DNA of 64,000 nt from Lachnospiraceae bacterium (lineage in GTDB: Bacteria; Bacillota; Clostridia; Lachnospirales; Lachnospiraceae), in contig JALCRM010000001.1 in assembly GCA_022652545.1 (NCBI GenBank), positions 248,001 to 312,000 of the forward strand, written 5' to 3'. The notes beneath the pieces are model-generated. The model had not been told where the DNA came from and did no database searches. It saw only the letters and a list, made by a program, of their open reading frames with translations. Positions 53,180 to 62,138 of this stretch are shown here, in pieces; position 1 is the first letter of the stretch; each line of letters begins with the position of its first letter. The position numbers and the translations under genes were made by a program.

Positions 53180-54343
53180 TTGAATACGAATGAAAAGAAA
53201 ATCTATCATCCTCTGGCAATTACAATGTGGGACTTCTCCTGGATAGAGCGCAATTGGGAAGGATCAGGCTATGAGAACATCGATGCTGCATTGGATGGCC
53301 TGGTTGAGCGGGGCTACAACGCGGTGCGTATTGATGCTTTTCCGCATCTGATGGCTGAGGACAGAAACAGAGAATGGACGCTTAAGCCGGTATGGTTTTC
53401 AAATGACTGGGGCAGCCCGTATATTAACAAAATCAAGCTTTACCCGGCGTTTACAGCATTTCTGGGAAAGTGCCGGGAACGCAATATAAAAGTCGCTTTG
53501 TCAAGCTGGTACAGGGAAGATGAAGACAATATCAGGATGAGAATAAACTCGCCTGAAAAAATGGCAGACAACTGGCTGACAGTACTTGATCTCATCAGGG
53601 GAGAAGGCCTTCTGGACACAGTACTGTATGTTGACCTCTGCAATGAGTGGCCGGGGGACCTGTGGGCACCGTTTTTTACCAATTTCCCCAAAGAATGTAC
53701 CTGGGGGTATTGGTATACTGAAACAAGTATGCATTATATGAAAAGGGCTATAGAACGGATAAGGGAGAAATACCCCGACATCCCTTTGTGTTTTTCCTTT
53801 GACGGTCTCGACACAAAAAAATATGCTTCGGAAGATCTGTCATTTTTCGATTTCATCGAACATCACATCTGGATGACCAAATTGAATGACAATGAATTCT
53901 ACAGATTCGTCGGACAGGATCCTGACGGAAGGTGGAATGAAACATCCTATCATTATCTGGTAGACAACAGTCAGAAGGTTTATCAGGAAAGGCCGGAATA
54001 CTGGAAAAAGCTTCTGCGTGACGGAATAACCGAACTGGCCCGGAACGCAGAGGCACGCGGAATGATGCTTGCGACGACAGAATGCTGGGGCATCGTAGAC
54101 TATAAGGATTATCCGCTGCTCCCGTGGGACTGGGTAAAAGATCTGTGCAGGATCGGTGTTGAAACAGCGCTTTCAACAGACAGGTGGTTCATTGTGGCAA
54201 CCAGCAATTTCACCGGACCTCAGTTTGCGGGAATGTGGAATGATGTTTCATGGCATAAAGAGCTTACTGCGTTGATCAGATCCCATGAGATCCCGGAAGA
54301 CAGGCTGGATCAAAGATTGCGCAATACTATTGAATACCGGTAA
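53180..54343 (+). CDS. Cellulase-like glycosidase (TIM barrel), GH5-like
   Basis: A 387-residue protein beginning HPLAITMWDFSWIERNWEG, followed by GYNAVRIDAFPHLM. It has LYVDLCNEWPGDLWAPFF near residue 155, where the Asn-Glu pair is typical of the clan GH-A acid/base. TTECWGIVDYKDYPLL near residue 295 offers a second Glu. These traits fit the sugar-binding cellulase-like family. There is no signal peptide. The start is TTG with AAGAAGGAGAAG. The DNA is visibly richer in A and T than both neighbours, with codons such as AAA, ATA and TCA, which suggests later acquisition. Substrate unknown. Confidence 0.75.
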   Translation: MNTNEKKIYHPLAITMWDFSWIERNWEGSGYENIDAALDGLVERGYNAVRIDAFPHLMAEDRNREWTLKPVWFSNDWGSPYINKIKLYPAFTAFLGKCRERNIKVALSSWYREDEDNIRMRINSPEKMADNWLTVLDLIRGEGLLDTVLYVDLCNEWPGDLWAPFFTNFPKECTWGYWYTETSMHYMKRAIERIREKYPDIPLCFSFDGLDTKKYASEDLSFFDFIEHHIWMTKLNDNEFYRFVGQDPDGRWNETSYHYLVDNSQKVYQERPEYWKKLLRDGITELARNAEARGMMLATTECWGIVDYKDYPLLPWDWVKDLCRIGVETALSTDRWFIVATSNFTGPQFAGMWNDVSWHKELTALIRSHEIPEDRLDQRLRNTIEYR

Positions 54344-54393
54344 ACCGCAAAGAAAAGTAACTATGGGACACAGCTTTCGAACTGTTCAGGAAT

Positions 54394-55584
54394 ATGAGGC
54401 ACAATATGAAAAAACAAAGCAGGAGCAGAGACTTTTTGTGCGTGATCCTTTTTCTATCGATCTTCATGAACGGGTTCGAGGCCGCGGGATATCAGACCAG
54501 TCTTGGGAGCATCGGCCGGGAATATGCCCTGAATGCGGCAGGAATGGGGGTACTGGCTTCTGTGCAGCTGATCGCCGGACTGATCGCGCCCCTTGCATTC
54601 GGCCCGCTTGCGGACAGGCTGGGCAAGAAAAAGCTGCTCGCGGCATTTCTGGCAGTTGAAACAGCCGCATCCGTGGGGCTGGTGCTCTGCTCAGGCTACC
54701 GGGGATTTGCGGCCGGCATCTTTCTGATGGGGCTGTGCGTCAGCACCGTGCAGTTCCTCTCCATTGCAGCCATTGCTGACCTGTTTCCGGTAACAGGGAG
54801 CAGGAAGATCGGATGGATCACCGGCTTCTATTCACTAGGTGCAGTTATTGCGCCGCTTGTATGCGGATATTATCTGGAGAGGGGAGGATCCTGGAAGATC
54901 CTCTTTGTGTTTCTTGCGGCAACGGCCGCCATAGAAATGACGGCAGTGCTGATCCTTGATTTTTCACCGCGCGAAGTGCGAAGCAGCGGCGAAAAGCAGG
55001 CTTCGGAGGGTACATGGATCCTTTCGGGCATTCTTCTCCTGTGTGCGGTGATGTTCGTGTACGTCGGATTTGAGAACGGTTTTGCGTTCTTTATCGATCC
55101 CTATCTCACCGAAATCCTGCAGGCGGATCACGCCTATATCGCCCTTTCGCTGTTCTGGCTCGCCATGATCCCTTCCCGTATCCTGAGCGGGTACTTCAGC
55201 CATCGGAACAGGCAGATACTTACAGCCGCTTCACTGGGCGCGGCAGTGCTGTCCCTGATCATCGGAACAACGGCAGACGGTACAGCTGCCATTGTACTGT
55301 GCCTGCCTCTGGGATTTTTCTGCGGTGCGGTTTATCCGTCCGTGCTGACACGTTCCCTGGATTTTGCGGGCGGAAGGACTGCGACTGCCACCGGGATGAT
55401 CACGGCAGCCACCGGGCTCGGCGGTGCATCGGTCACCCTGCTGACGGGGATCGTATCGCAGCAGTTCGGCCTGAAACGGGCCATGGTATCGCTGGCGGGT
55501 TTCCTGGTATTGGATATTCTTCTCGCGGTGCTGCTTCTTTTTGTCCACAGAAGTAAAAGCGAAAAAGAGCCGCACCGTCTGTAG
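54394..55584 (+). CDS. MFS transporter
   Basis: A 396-residue carrier with twelve membrane helices. The loop after TM2 has the MFS motif A-like FGPLADRLGKKKLLAAF. The second half begins near SEGTWILSGILLLCAVMFVY and has the matching loop PSRILSGYFSHRNRQIL. The start at ATG 54394 has a weak CAGGA; an ATG 12 bases later (MKKQSRS) is an alternative. It follows the cellulase-like gene by 50 bases. The substrate cannot be told from sequence. It ends facing the MATE gene, with 50 bases between and no convincing terminator. Confidence 0.83.
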   Translation: MRHNMKKQSRSRDFLCVILFLSIFMNGFEAAGYQTSLGSIGREYALNAAGMGVLASVQLIAGLIAPLAFGPLADRLGKKKLLAAFLAVETAASVGLVLCSGYRGFAAGIFLMGLCVSTVQFLSIAAIADLFPVTGSRKIGWITGFYSLGAVIAPLVCGYYLERGGSWKILFVFLAATAAIEMTAVLILDFSPREVRSSGEKQASEGTWILSGILLLCAVMFVYVGFENGFAFFIDPYLTEILQADHAYIALSLFWLAMIPSRILSGYFSHRNRQILTAASLGAAVLSLIIGTTADGTAAIVLCLPLGFFCGAVYPSVLTRSLDFAGGRTATATGMITAATGLGGASVTLLTGIVSQQFGLKRAMVSLAGFLVLDILLAVLLLFVHRSKSEKEPHRL

Positions 55585-55634
55585 AAGCCGGACACACAGC
55601 CGGGCGGAGAGTCTGACCGCTAGGGATCCGGCTG

Positions 55635-57395
55635 CTAACCTTTCTTCTCTTCCGGATAGCGGAAGATATAGCGGTTGTAGCCGCTTGCGGGAATATAGGA
55701 CATATCCGCACCCGCCATACCATGGACCAGCAGAGATGCAGTGTAGCTGAGCAGGGAAACGGGGGCATCGGATGGATCCGCAGCATTCTTCAGGAGCCCG
55801 CTGTCACGGATTATGAGTTTATTCGGGAGATCTGTGAAGCAGGTGACTTCAATGAATGTTTTGTGCTTCGTTTTCCTGCCGGTATTCTTTTCCACAATGA
55901 GTGCGCAGGTCTCTTCTGTCATGAGCATCATGTTTTCCCTTGTTCCGGAGGACAGAGGCGTGCTTGCGAGCTCTGCTTCCATGACAGGAAGCAGTGTCTT
56001 CAGCGCGTCCTCGGAGGCGGGAATATCGTAGGAAAACTGGGAACGCAGGGCATTCTTATCGAGCAGCAGCGGAAAACTGAGACCCTTTGCAGAATGCCGC
56101 GCAAGGAACCAGACAGGGACAGCCGAAAGCCAGAAGCCGGCCGTAAATCCGATCCACTGGCCGGTCATCCCGGAAAGGGTGCCTGACAGGATGCCTGCGC
56201 AGGTAGGCATGATCAGCAGATAGAGCAGATTGATCGAAACAGAGAGCACGAAATGGTTCAGGCAGAGGCAGTAAAAGGAATATGTCATCATGATGGCGAT
56301 TGGCAGAGCAGCCAGGGAGAAGATCCTGACTGCGAAGATACAGGGCACGAGGATCGTACGGTCGTCTATCGCAAACAGGGAAGGCACGAGAGGTGCCGCC
56401 GCGAAGAAACCTGCGCTGAGCAGGAGAGCTTCGAAAAAGCCGGTCCTGAGAGCGGCTTCTATGGAATTGCGAAGGCCGTGCTGATCATTCTCCGCCTGGT
56501 AGACGTTGACCAGGATGGAAAGTCCGTCTCCGAGCCCGTCAAATGCCGAGATGAAGAGATCCAGCAGGTTGAGCACCAGTGCAAAGATCGCAACGGCGCT
56601 GCTGCCGAAGCGGTGTAGCAGAAAAGCATTCGTAACGAAGCCCAGCACGGAAAGGAACAGCTGGGAAGAAGCTATGCTGAAACTGTACTGCAGGACGGAG
56701 AACAGGTCCTTCATGTTCATGTAAGGCCTGAAACGAAACCTGCATTCTTTTTTGAAAAACCATGGCAGGCTGATCCCGAGCTGCAGGAGACTGCTGATTA
56801 CGGCAGCCAGGCTGATCCCTGCGATCCCCATGCTGCGGGAAAGCAGAATGGCAAGGGCAATGTTGGAAACGATCTGTACAAAAGATCCTGCGAGGCTTCT
56901 CTTTTCGCCGCCCTGGCAGAGAAGCATGCAGAAAAGAGTCCCGTTCAGTATCTGCGGCAGCGGAAGCAGGCAGACATAACCGTAATACTCAGCGGCGTAA
57001 GCCGAAACTGCCGGCGAAGCACCGCCCATGAAGGCTCCGGGAAGCAGGGAGATCAGCCAGAGCACGCCGGAGAGCCCCGCACCGAAAATGAATGACAGCA
57101 GGATACCCTGGCTGAAAAAGTGATTGGCTTTCTCCCAGTCTTCCTGTCCAACAGAGCGCGAGACCATGATCTCGGTGCCGGTGCTGATCAGAGTTGTGAA
57201 AAAGGCGATGAGGGAGATGAAAGGCGTGACCAGCGTGATCGCGGCCAGCGCATCTTCCCCGAACTGACGCCCGGCCACGACATTATTGCAAAGCAGTACC
57301 AGGTAAGAGGCCAGCATGGCGACCGTATTTGCAAGGAACACAGCCATGAACTTCACAGCAGCAAATGTTTTCCGGGGCCTGAAAAAACGCATCAT
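55635..57395 (-). CDS. MATE transporter fused to an RsbW-like ATP-binding domain
   Basis: A 586-residue protein. The first 440 residues have the twelve helices of a MATE efflux carrier (LCNNVVAGRQFGEDALAAIT, GTEIMVSRSVGQEDWEKAN). The last 125 residues are soluble and resemble the HATPase domain of anti-sigma factors such as RsbW. SGTRENMMLMTEETCALIVEKN stands for the N-box helix, FTDLPNKLIIRDSG for the D-x-G G1 box, and a final strand reads GYNRYIFRYP. The G2 box is not obvious, so ATP binding is uncertain. MATE carriers use Na or H gradients, so such a domain would be regulatory. AGGAAGG lies upstream. Confidence 0.8.
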   Translation of the reverse strand: MMRFFRPRKTFAAVKFMAVFLANTVAMLASYLVLLCNNVVAGRQFGEDALAAITLVTPFISLIAFFTTLISTGTEIMVSRSVGQEDWEKANHFFSQGILLSFIFGAGLSGVLWLISLLPGAFMGGASPAVSAYAAEYYGYVCLLPLPQILNGTLFCMLLCQGGEKRSLAGSFVQIVSNIALAILLSRSMGIAGISLAAVISSLLQLGISLPWFFKKECRFRFRPYMNMKDLFSVLQYSFSIASSQLFLSVLGFVTNAFLLHRFGSSAVAIFALVLNLLDLFISAFDGLGDGLSILVNVYQAENDQHGLRNSIEAALRTGFFEALLLSAGFFAAAPLVPSLFAIDDRTILVPCIFAVRIFSLAALPIAIMMTYSFYCLCLNHFVLSVSINLLYLLIMPTCAGILSGTLSGMTGQWIGFTAGFWLSAVPVWFLARHSAKGLSFPLLLDKNALRSQFSYDIPASEDALKTLLPVMEAELASTPLSSGTRENMMLMTEETCALIVEKNTGRKTKHKTFIEVTCFTDLPNKLIIRDSGLLKNAADPSDAPVSLLSYTASLLVHGMAGADMSYIPASGYNRYIFRYPEEKKG

Positions 57396-57431
57396 GACGC
57401 ATCTGCCTTCCTGTTGGAATGTTTTTCCTTA

Positions 57432-57460
57432 ATTATAGTGCCGCCGGCGAAAAATGAAAC
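57432..57460 (-). promoter_or_regulatory. Possible promoter of the MATE gene
   Basis: On the minus strand TATAAT (57432-57437) lies 17 bases after GTTTCA (57455-57460). The -10 box is exact but the -35 box is weak. Confidence 0.4.
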
Positions 57461-57472
57461 AGAGAATACGCT

Positions 57473-57501
57473 CTGCAGAGATCCTTCTGCAGGCTTTTTT
57501 T
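57473..57501 (+). terminator. Intrinsic terminator without an upstream gene
   Basis: CTGCAGA (57473-57479) pairs with TCTGCAG (57486-57492), followed by GC and seven T. It reads on the plus strand, between the divergent MATE gene and the small membrane protein gene, so it must end a leader or small RNA, or block transcription from upstream. The rest of this 250-base gap is AT-rich, with a second hairpin TGAAATC/GATTTCA at 57529-57549 and no clear promoter. Confidence 0.65.
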
Positions 57502-57645
57502 GTGCTGCCTGAAAATAATCCGGATATCTGAAATCTTTTTCGGATTTCATGTAACCTTTTCTTTTTTCAACCGGTCAATATAGCAGAGGAGCTGATTGGC
57601 AGATCCTCAACACACACTGCGGACAAGCCGCAAGAGGAGGATATC

Positions 57646-58071
57646 ATGGAAACATACACAATGAAGTGGGAGAAACGGAAAGATTTCTTAAAGAAGAGCT
57701 GTCTGATCGGGCTGATTGCCGGCATCATCGTTTCGGTGCTGCTCATTATCGTATCCGGTGGCATTCAGACGGGAAAGGATATCTGGGAAGCAGTTGTTTT
57801 TGTGGTAATCATGATCCTGTTCAGCATCGCGGCGACTTGCGTGATCCGTATGATGAAGAACGGAAGCAGTGAGGGTTTTGCAATCGGTGCGTTGGGCAGT
57901 TTCTGGGGCATGTGCCTCGGTGCCTTTTCCGGAGGGACATTCGGGTTTGTCGCCGGCTTTATCATGATGATCATCTACGGTCTCCTGTTTATCGCAGTGG
58001 CCTGCTTTTATGCCATTTATCTGCCGGTAACCAGTGTTTACTACTATATCCGTCAGAAAAACGAGAAATAA
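57646..58071 (+). CDS. Small four-helix membrane protein of unknown function
   Basis: A 141-residue protein. A short charged N-terminus (KWEKRKDFLKK) is followed by four hydrophobic helices (CLIGLIAGIIVSVLLIIVSG; AVVFVVIMILFSIAATCVI; a Gly-rich pair GSFWGMCLGAFSGGTFGFVA; GLLFIAVACFYAIYL) and a basic end (YYIRQKNEK). AAGAGGAGG is a strong ribosome-binding site. It has a terminator just after it and an unusual leader with a terminator before it. No family is recognised. Confidence 0.75.
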   Translation: METYTMKWEKRKDFLKKSCLIGLIAGIIVSVLLIIVSGGIQTGKDIWEAVVFVVIMILFSIAATCVIRMMKNGSSEGFAIGALGSFWGMCLGAFSGGTFGFVAGFIMMIIYGLLFIAVACFYAIYLPVTSVYYYIRQKNEK

Positions 58072-58112
58072 CAGATCTGCGATGGCTGAAGCTTTGGCCA
58101 TATTGCAGGAAG

Positions 58113-58135
58113 GGCCGGGATCTCCCGGCCTTTTT
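58113..58135 (+). terminator. Terminator of the small membrane protein gene
   Basis: GGCCGG (58113-58118) pairs with CCGGCC (58125-58130), with a six-base loop that can close further, followed by TTTTT. It also separates this gene from the convergent AraC-type gene. Confidence 0.88.
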
Positions 58136-58148
58136 CCTGTCGAAAGGA

Positions 58149-58988
58149 TCATGACATGGTCCGGCGATAGCGCCCCGGCGGCAGGCCGGTCGCCTTCCGG
58201 AAGACGGTACAGAAGTAATTGTAATCCGGGAATCCGCAAAGGCCGGAGATCTCCGCGACGGTAAGATCGGAGCGGTCGGCAAGAAGTGTCTGCGCCTCTT
58301 TTATGCGCAGATCCCGGATGTGTTCTGCGATGCCGGTGCCGTAGTTTTCGGAAGCGATCTTATAGAGGCGTGTCCTGCCGATCCCGAATTCTGCTGTGAT
58401 TTTCCCCGGATCGAGCTCTTCCGTAAAATGTTCCTGTATGTACCGGTCGATCCGGACCGGCAGATCTTCCTGCCGCAGTACGATGATCCTGTCCAGGCAG
58501 AGATAGGAGGCGACTGCCTGCATGATGTGCGAGGAGGTCGTGATGAAATCCTCCCCGGTCAGAGGGGAAGCGAGGCAGGCCTTCTTCAGCTCCGTGCTGC
58601 TGACCGCATATTTCGCGCAGCATTTCCGGACTTCCTTCCATCCCAGCTCACGGGTCGCGTAGGAGAATACCTGGCCGAAAAACAGATAGCCGACAACGAT
58701 ATTGCTCAGCCGGATCGGTACGATGCTCTCGGTCAGGCCGGCGTGGCAGCGGTATGTGTAGGGAGATTTCCGGCCGGCGGCAGTGCGGCAGGCAGCATCA
58801 TTGCTTGCGCGGCAGGCCGCATCGGCCTGAGGATCGCAGCGGATGCACCGGCAGATCGGTGTCATTTTCTCGGGCCAGGCAGCCAGTTCATGAAAATCCT
58901 CGTCGAACACGGTGATACGTATTTTCGTCAGCACATAAAAATCATGCAGCATTTCCTTCAGTTTATCCAGGTCAAAACTTGAGAACAT
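58149..58988 (-). CDS. AraC family regulator with PocR-type sensory domain
   Basis: A 279-residue regulator. The N-terminal 170 residues have the PocR domain pattern: ITVFDEDFHELAAWPEKMTP, cysteines in ICRCIRC and ACRASNDAACR, and YRCHAGLTESIVPI, then VGYLFFGQVFS. PocR domains bind small hydrocarbon derivatives or sugars. The C-terminal 100 residues are an AraC double helix-turn-helix (IRDLRIKEAQTLLADRSDLT, CGFPDYNYFCTVFRKATGLPP). GGAGG lies 10 bases before the start. It is divergent from the sugar cluster, which it most likely activates in response to the substrate. Confidence 0.92.
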   Translation of the reverse strand: MFSSFDLDKLKEMLHDFYVLTKIRITVFDEDFHELAAWPEKMTPICRCIRCDPQADAACRASNDAACRTAAGRKSPYTYRCHAGLTESIVPIRLSNIVVGYLFFGQVFSYATRELGWKEVRKCCAKYAVSSTELKKACLASPLTGEDFITTSSHIMQAVASYLCLDRIIVLRQEDLPVRIDRYIQEHFTEELDPGKITAEFGIGRTRLYKIASENYGTGIAEHIRDLRIKEAQTLLADRSDLTVAEISGLCGFPDYNYFCTVFRKATGLPPGRYRRTMS

Positions 58989-59025
58989 GAGATCATGACC
59001 TCCGCTTTGCGTGACTCTGTTTTGT

Positions 59026-59053
59026 ATTATCCTATCATTGCGGACAAAATCAA
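59026..59053 (-). promoter_or_regulatory. Promoter of the PocR-AraC regulator gene
   Basis: On the minus strand TTGATT and GATAAT are 16 bases apart. The same 152-base gap must hold the promoter for the isomerase-like gene on the other strand, for which no consensus is visible; this agrees with dependence on an activator. Confidence 0.5.
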
Positions 59054-59140
59054 AGAAAATCGAACGGAAACCTATATATTCTGTGCAATATCAGGTAAAG
59101 AATATAAACAGAAACATAAAAAGACATATCGGAGGGAAGC

Positions 59141-60541
59141 ATGAGGAAGGTGACTTTTGCACTGGCGTTCGCCAACAGGGGGTTTATGCCCGGAGAACTG
59201 ATCTATGGCGCCCGCGACGACATGATCAGGGCCGTGACGGATGCAGGGTATGATTATATTGCGATGGATCCCTCACTGACGCGGTTCGGCGGGATCGAAA
59301 CAAGAGAGGAAGGCCTGCTGTATGCTCAGTGGCTTAAGGAGCACGCGGGGCAGTATGACGGCGTGATCTTTTCAATGCCGATCTTTGCCGACGAAAACGG
59401 GGCGGTCACGGCACTGCAGGATGCGGGCGTGCCGATCCTGATGCAGGCCTATCCGGACGAGATCGGAAAAATGGACTTTGCGCACAGACGCGATGCGTTC
59501 TGCGGCAAGTTCTCGGTGACGGATGTTTTTACGCAGTACGGCGTGCCGTTTACTGTTCTGAAGCCGCACGTCGTACACCCGCTGTCACCTGTTTTTGCGC
59601 AGAACCTCAGGGATTTCGCGGCTGTCTGCCGCGTCGTGAACGGGATGAGGCGCTTCAATATCGGCAGCATCGGCGCAAGGACGACCGCCTTTAAAACGGT
59701 GCGCTTTGACGAGATCACGATGCAGAAATACGGGATCAACGTCGAGTCATTCGATCTTTCCGAGGTGTTTTTCAAACTGCGGAAGCTCGCAGACGACGAT
59801 CCGAAGGTGATCTCGAAGACCGCAAGGCTGGAGAATTATACCGACTTCTCTGCGGTGCCCGCGGAAAACAGGATCACGCTGGCCAAGCTTTCGGTCGTGA
59901 TCGACAGCTACATCGAAGAATATCATCTGGATGCCCTGGCGCTGCGCTGCTGGAACGAGATGGAGACAGAACTTCGCATCTGTCCCTGTGTTTTGCTTTC
60001 GGAGCTGAATGACCGCGGCATACCGGCTTCCTGCGAGATCGATATGTGCTCCGCACTCTGCATGCGCGCGATGGCGCTTGCGAGCGAAACGCCGACAGCC
60101 GTCCTCGACTGGAACAACAATTACGGGGACGAAGAGAACAAGGTGATCCTGTTCCATTGCGGCCCGGTTGCCCAGAGCCTGATGACAGGCAGGGGGCATG
60201 TCACGAACCACAGGATGTTTGACAAGACTGACCCGGGTTCCGGCTGGGGCACGAACGAAGGAAGGATCAGGGCGTTCCCCGCGACGATCTCAAACTGTCA
60301 GACAAAGGACGGGAAAATCGTGATCTATGCGAGCGAAGGCGCGTTCACGGATGATCCGATCGAGGATGCATATTTCGGCTGCGCCGGCGTATGCGAGATC
60401 CCGGGACTTCAGGACAAACTGATCCGGCTTGCAAGGGGCGGCTTCAAACATCACACTGCCGTCGGGATGGGCCATATGAAGGATGTGCTGAAGGAAGCTT
60501 TTACGACTTATCTTGGCTGGGACTGGGCCGAGATCGACTGA
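59141..60541 (+). CDS. L-fucose/L-arabinose isomerase family protein
   Basis: A 466-residue sugar isomerase-like protein of the FucI/AraA fold. The N-terminal part has RGFMPGELIYGARDDMI and GVIFSMPIFADENGAV; the middle has FNIGSIGARTTAFKTVRFDE. The C-terminal domain has DALALRCWNEMETELRICPC (a Glu where FucI binds metal), ASCEIDMCSALCM and VLDWNNNYGDEENKVILFHC, and ends HHTAVGMGHMKDV. Such enzymes convert aldoses to ketoses with Mn. GGAGGG precedes the start. Its partners are an FGGY kinase and a mutarotase-like protein. The exact aldose is unknown. Confidence 0.85.
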   Translation: MRKVTFALAFANRGFMPGELIYGARDDMIRAVTDAGYDYIAMDPSLTRFGGIETREEGLLYAQWLKEHAGQYDGVIFSMPIFADENGAVTALQDAGVPILMQAYPDEIGKMDFAHRRDAFCGKFSVTDVFTQYGVPFTVLKPHVVHPLSPVFAQNLRDFAAVCRVVNGMRRFNIGSIGARTTAFKTVRFDEITMQKYGINVESFDLSEVFFKLRKLADDDPKVISKTARLENYTDFSAVPAENRITLAKLSVVIDSYIEEYHLDALALRCWNEMETELRICPCVLLSELNDRGIPASCEIDMCSALCMRAMALASETPTAVLDWNNNYGDEENKVILFHCGPVAQSLMTGRGHVTNHRMFDKTDPGSGWGTNEGRIRAFPATISNCQTKDGKIVIYASEGAFTDDPIEDAYFGCAGVCEIPGLQDKLIRLARGGFKHHTAVGMGHMKDVLKEAFTTYLGWDWAEID

Positions 60542-60554
60542 AACGGGGCAGCGG

Positions 60555-62138
60555 ATGAAGATTGCCGGACTGGACATCGGGACGACCGGATGCAAACTCA
60601 CGGTGTTCGATGAAGAAGGAAAGTATACAGACAAAGCATACAGGGACTATCCGGTACACCGCGGAAGCGTACATGAGATCGACGCCGGGAGGATCGCGGA
60701 CGCAGTCTTTGCAGTGATCGGGGAAATGGCGGCAAAATATCACGACATTGCCTGGATCGGCATTACCAGCTTCGGCGAAACAGCCGTGCTTGTCGACGAC
60801 AGCGGAGAGGTGCTGCTGCCGTCGATGCTGTACACGGATCCGCGGGGGAAAGAGGAGTGCGAAAAACTTATCCTGAAGTCCGGTGCGGGGGACGGGGACC
60901 GGGGCGGGCGCAGGATCGCCCGGATCACGGGACTTCACCCGCACGAAATGTACAGTCTCCCCAAACTCATGTGGATACGTGACCACGAGCCTGCGGCCTG
61001 GAAGCGTGTGAAATATGTCTTTCTCATTGAGGACTACATAGTCTGGAAACTGACCGGCGTGCGGCAGATCGACTATTCGCTGGCAGCGAGGACAATGGCG
61101 TTCGATATCGCTTCACTTGACTTCAGCGAAGAGATGCTTGTAAACGCAGGCATCGACAGGAGTCTCTTTTCAGAACCTGTGCCGATCGGCACTCCGGCAG
61201 GCCGCGTGCTTCCCGGGGCGGCGGAAAGGTCGGGCCTCCGTCCGGAAACAGTGATCGTATCCTGCGCGCATGATCAGGTCGCCGCGGCCGTCGGTGCAGG
61301 CGCATTCGACACAGACATCCTTGTGGACGGCGCCGGTACGGTCGAGTGCATGACCCCGGTATTTGCGGGACTTCCGGATCCGGATGTAATGTACGACGGG
61401 TATTATTCCGCTGTCCCCTACGTGATCCCCGGGACATACGTCTGCTATGCTTTTTCCTATACGGGCGGCGCGCTGATCCAGTGGTGTGCGGAGATGCTGG
61501 CCGGAAAGGAACAGGCGCTGGCAAAGGAGCGGGGGATCCCTGTCTACGGACTGCTCGAGGACGAGTACAGACAGATGGAGGACAGCGGACGGCGCAGGGC
61601 AGGATCTCCGACAGGACTTCTTGTTTTGCCGCATTTTGCAGGTGCCGCCACGCCATATATGGACACCGGTTCGAAAGGCGCCATCCTCGGACTTACGACG
61701 GAAACAACGGCGGCCGATATCTATCGTGCCTGTGAAGAGGGCGTGGTCTACGAGATGATCCTCAACCGCGAGCACCTTGCCGGCTCCGGACTGTCCTGCC
61801 GGAAGATCCACGCGACGGGCGGCGGTGCACGGTCGAAGGTATGGATGCAGATGAAAGCGGACATGCTGGGCCTGCCGGTCACCGCTCTTGCAACACCCGA
61901 CGCGGGTACGGTCGGCTGTGCCATGCTGACCGGGATCGCGTCCGGCATTTTCAGAAGCTTTTCCGATGCCGCGGCGCACATGGTGGAGGAAACGGAAACC
62001 TATGAACCGATCCCGGCACGCCATGAAAAATATTTGCAGGTTTATGAGCAGTATCGTAAAGTGTATGCAGCAGTGCGGCCGCTGATGGGGGATATGCCGG
62101 CCGGCGCACCGGCTGACGGCGGGGAGAGCAGAGGATGA
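60555..62138 (+). CDS. FGGY family sugar kinase, xylulokinase-like
   Basis: A 527-residue kinase. The first ATP-binding motif is GLDIGTTGCKLTVFDEEG, ITSFGETAVLVD is the substrate loop, and the FGGY signatures appear as YSLAARTMAFDIAS and, later, GGGARSKVWMQMKADMLGLP. An ATP-binding turn reads CAHDQVAAAVGAGAFD, DQVA being typical of xylulo- and gluconokinases. A 10-15 residue Gly/Arg insert occurs near residue 115. It begins 13 bases after the isomerase-like gene with GGGGCAGCGG upstream, and overlaps the next gene by ATGA. It should phosphorylate the ketose made by the isomerase. Confidence 0.9.
   Translation: MKIAGLDIGTTGCKLTVFDEEGKYTDKAYRDYPVHRGSVHEIDAGRIADAVFAVIGEMAAKYHDIAWIGITSFGETAVLVDDSGEVLLPSMLYTDPRGKEECEKLILKSGAGDGDRGGRRIARITGLHPHEMYSLPKLMWIRDHEPAAWKRVKYVFLIEDYIVWKLTGVRQIDYSLAARTMAFDIASLDFSEEMLVNAGIDRSLFSEPVPIGTPAGRVLPGAAERSGLRPETVIVSCAHDQVAAAVGAGAFDTDILVDGAGTVECMTPVFAGLPDPDVMYDGYYSAVPYVIPGTYVCYAFSYTGGALIQWCAEMLAGKEQALAKERGIPVYGLLEDEYRQMEDSGRRRAGSPTGLLVLPHFAGAATPYMDTGSKGAILGLTTETTAADIYRACEEGVVYEMILNREHLAGSGLSCRKIHATGGGARSKVWMQMKADMLGLPVTALATPDAGTVGCAMLTGIASGIFRSFSDAAAHMVEETETYEPIPARHEKYLQVYEQYRKVYAAVRPLMGDMPAGAPADGGESRG

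Noticed and set aside
55624..55639. GGATCCGGCTGCTAAC, which from memory matches a stretch downstream of the cloning site of T7 expression vectors
   Set aside because: The match is short, contains the natural stop codon of the MATE gene, and the sequence on both sides is ordinary coding DNA of this genome. Chance similarity is more likely than vector contamination.
57454..57531. A 25-codon open frame starting ATGAAACAGAGAATACGC as a leader peptide
   Set aside because: No ribosome-binding site precedes it, it runs straight through the terminator hairpin, and its composition is not that of an attenuator peptide with repeated codons.
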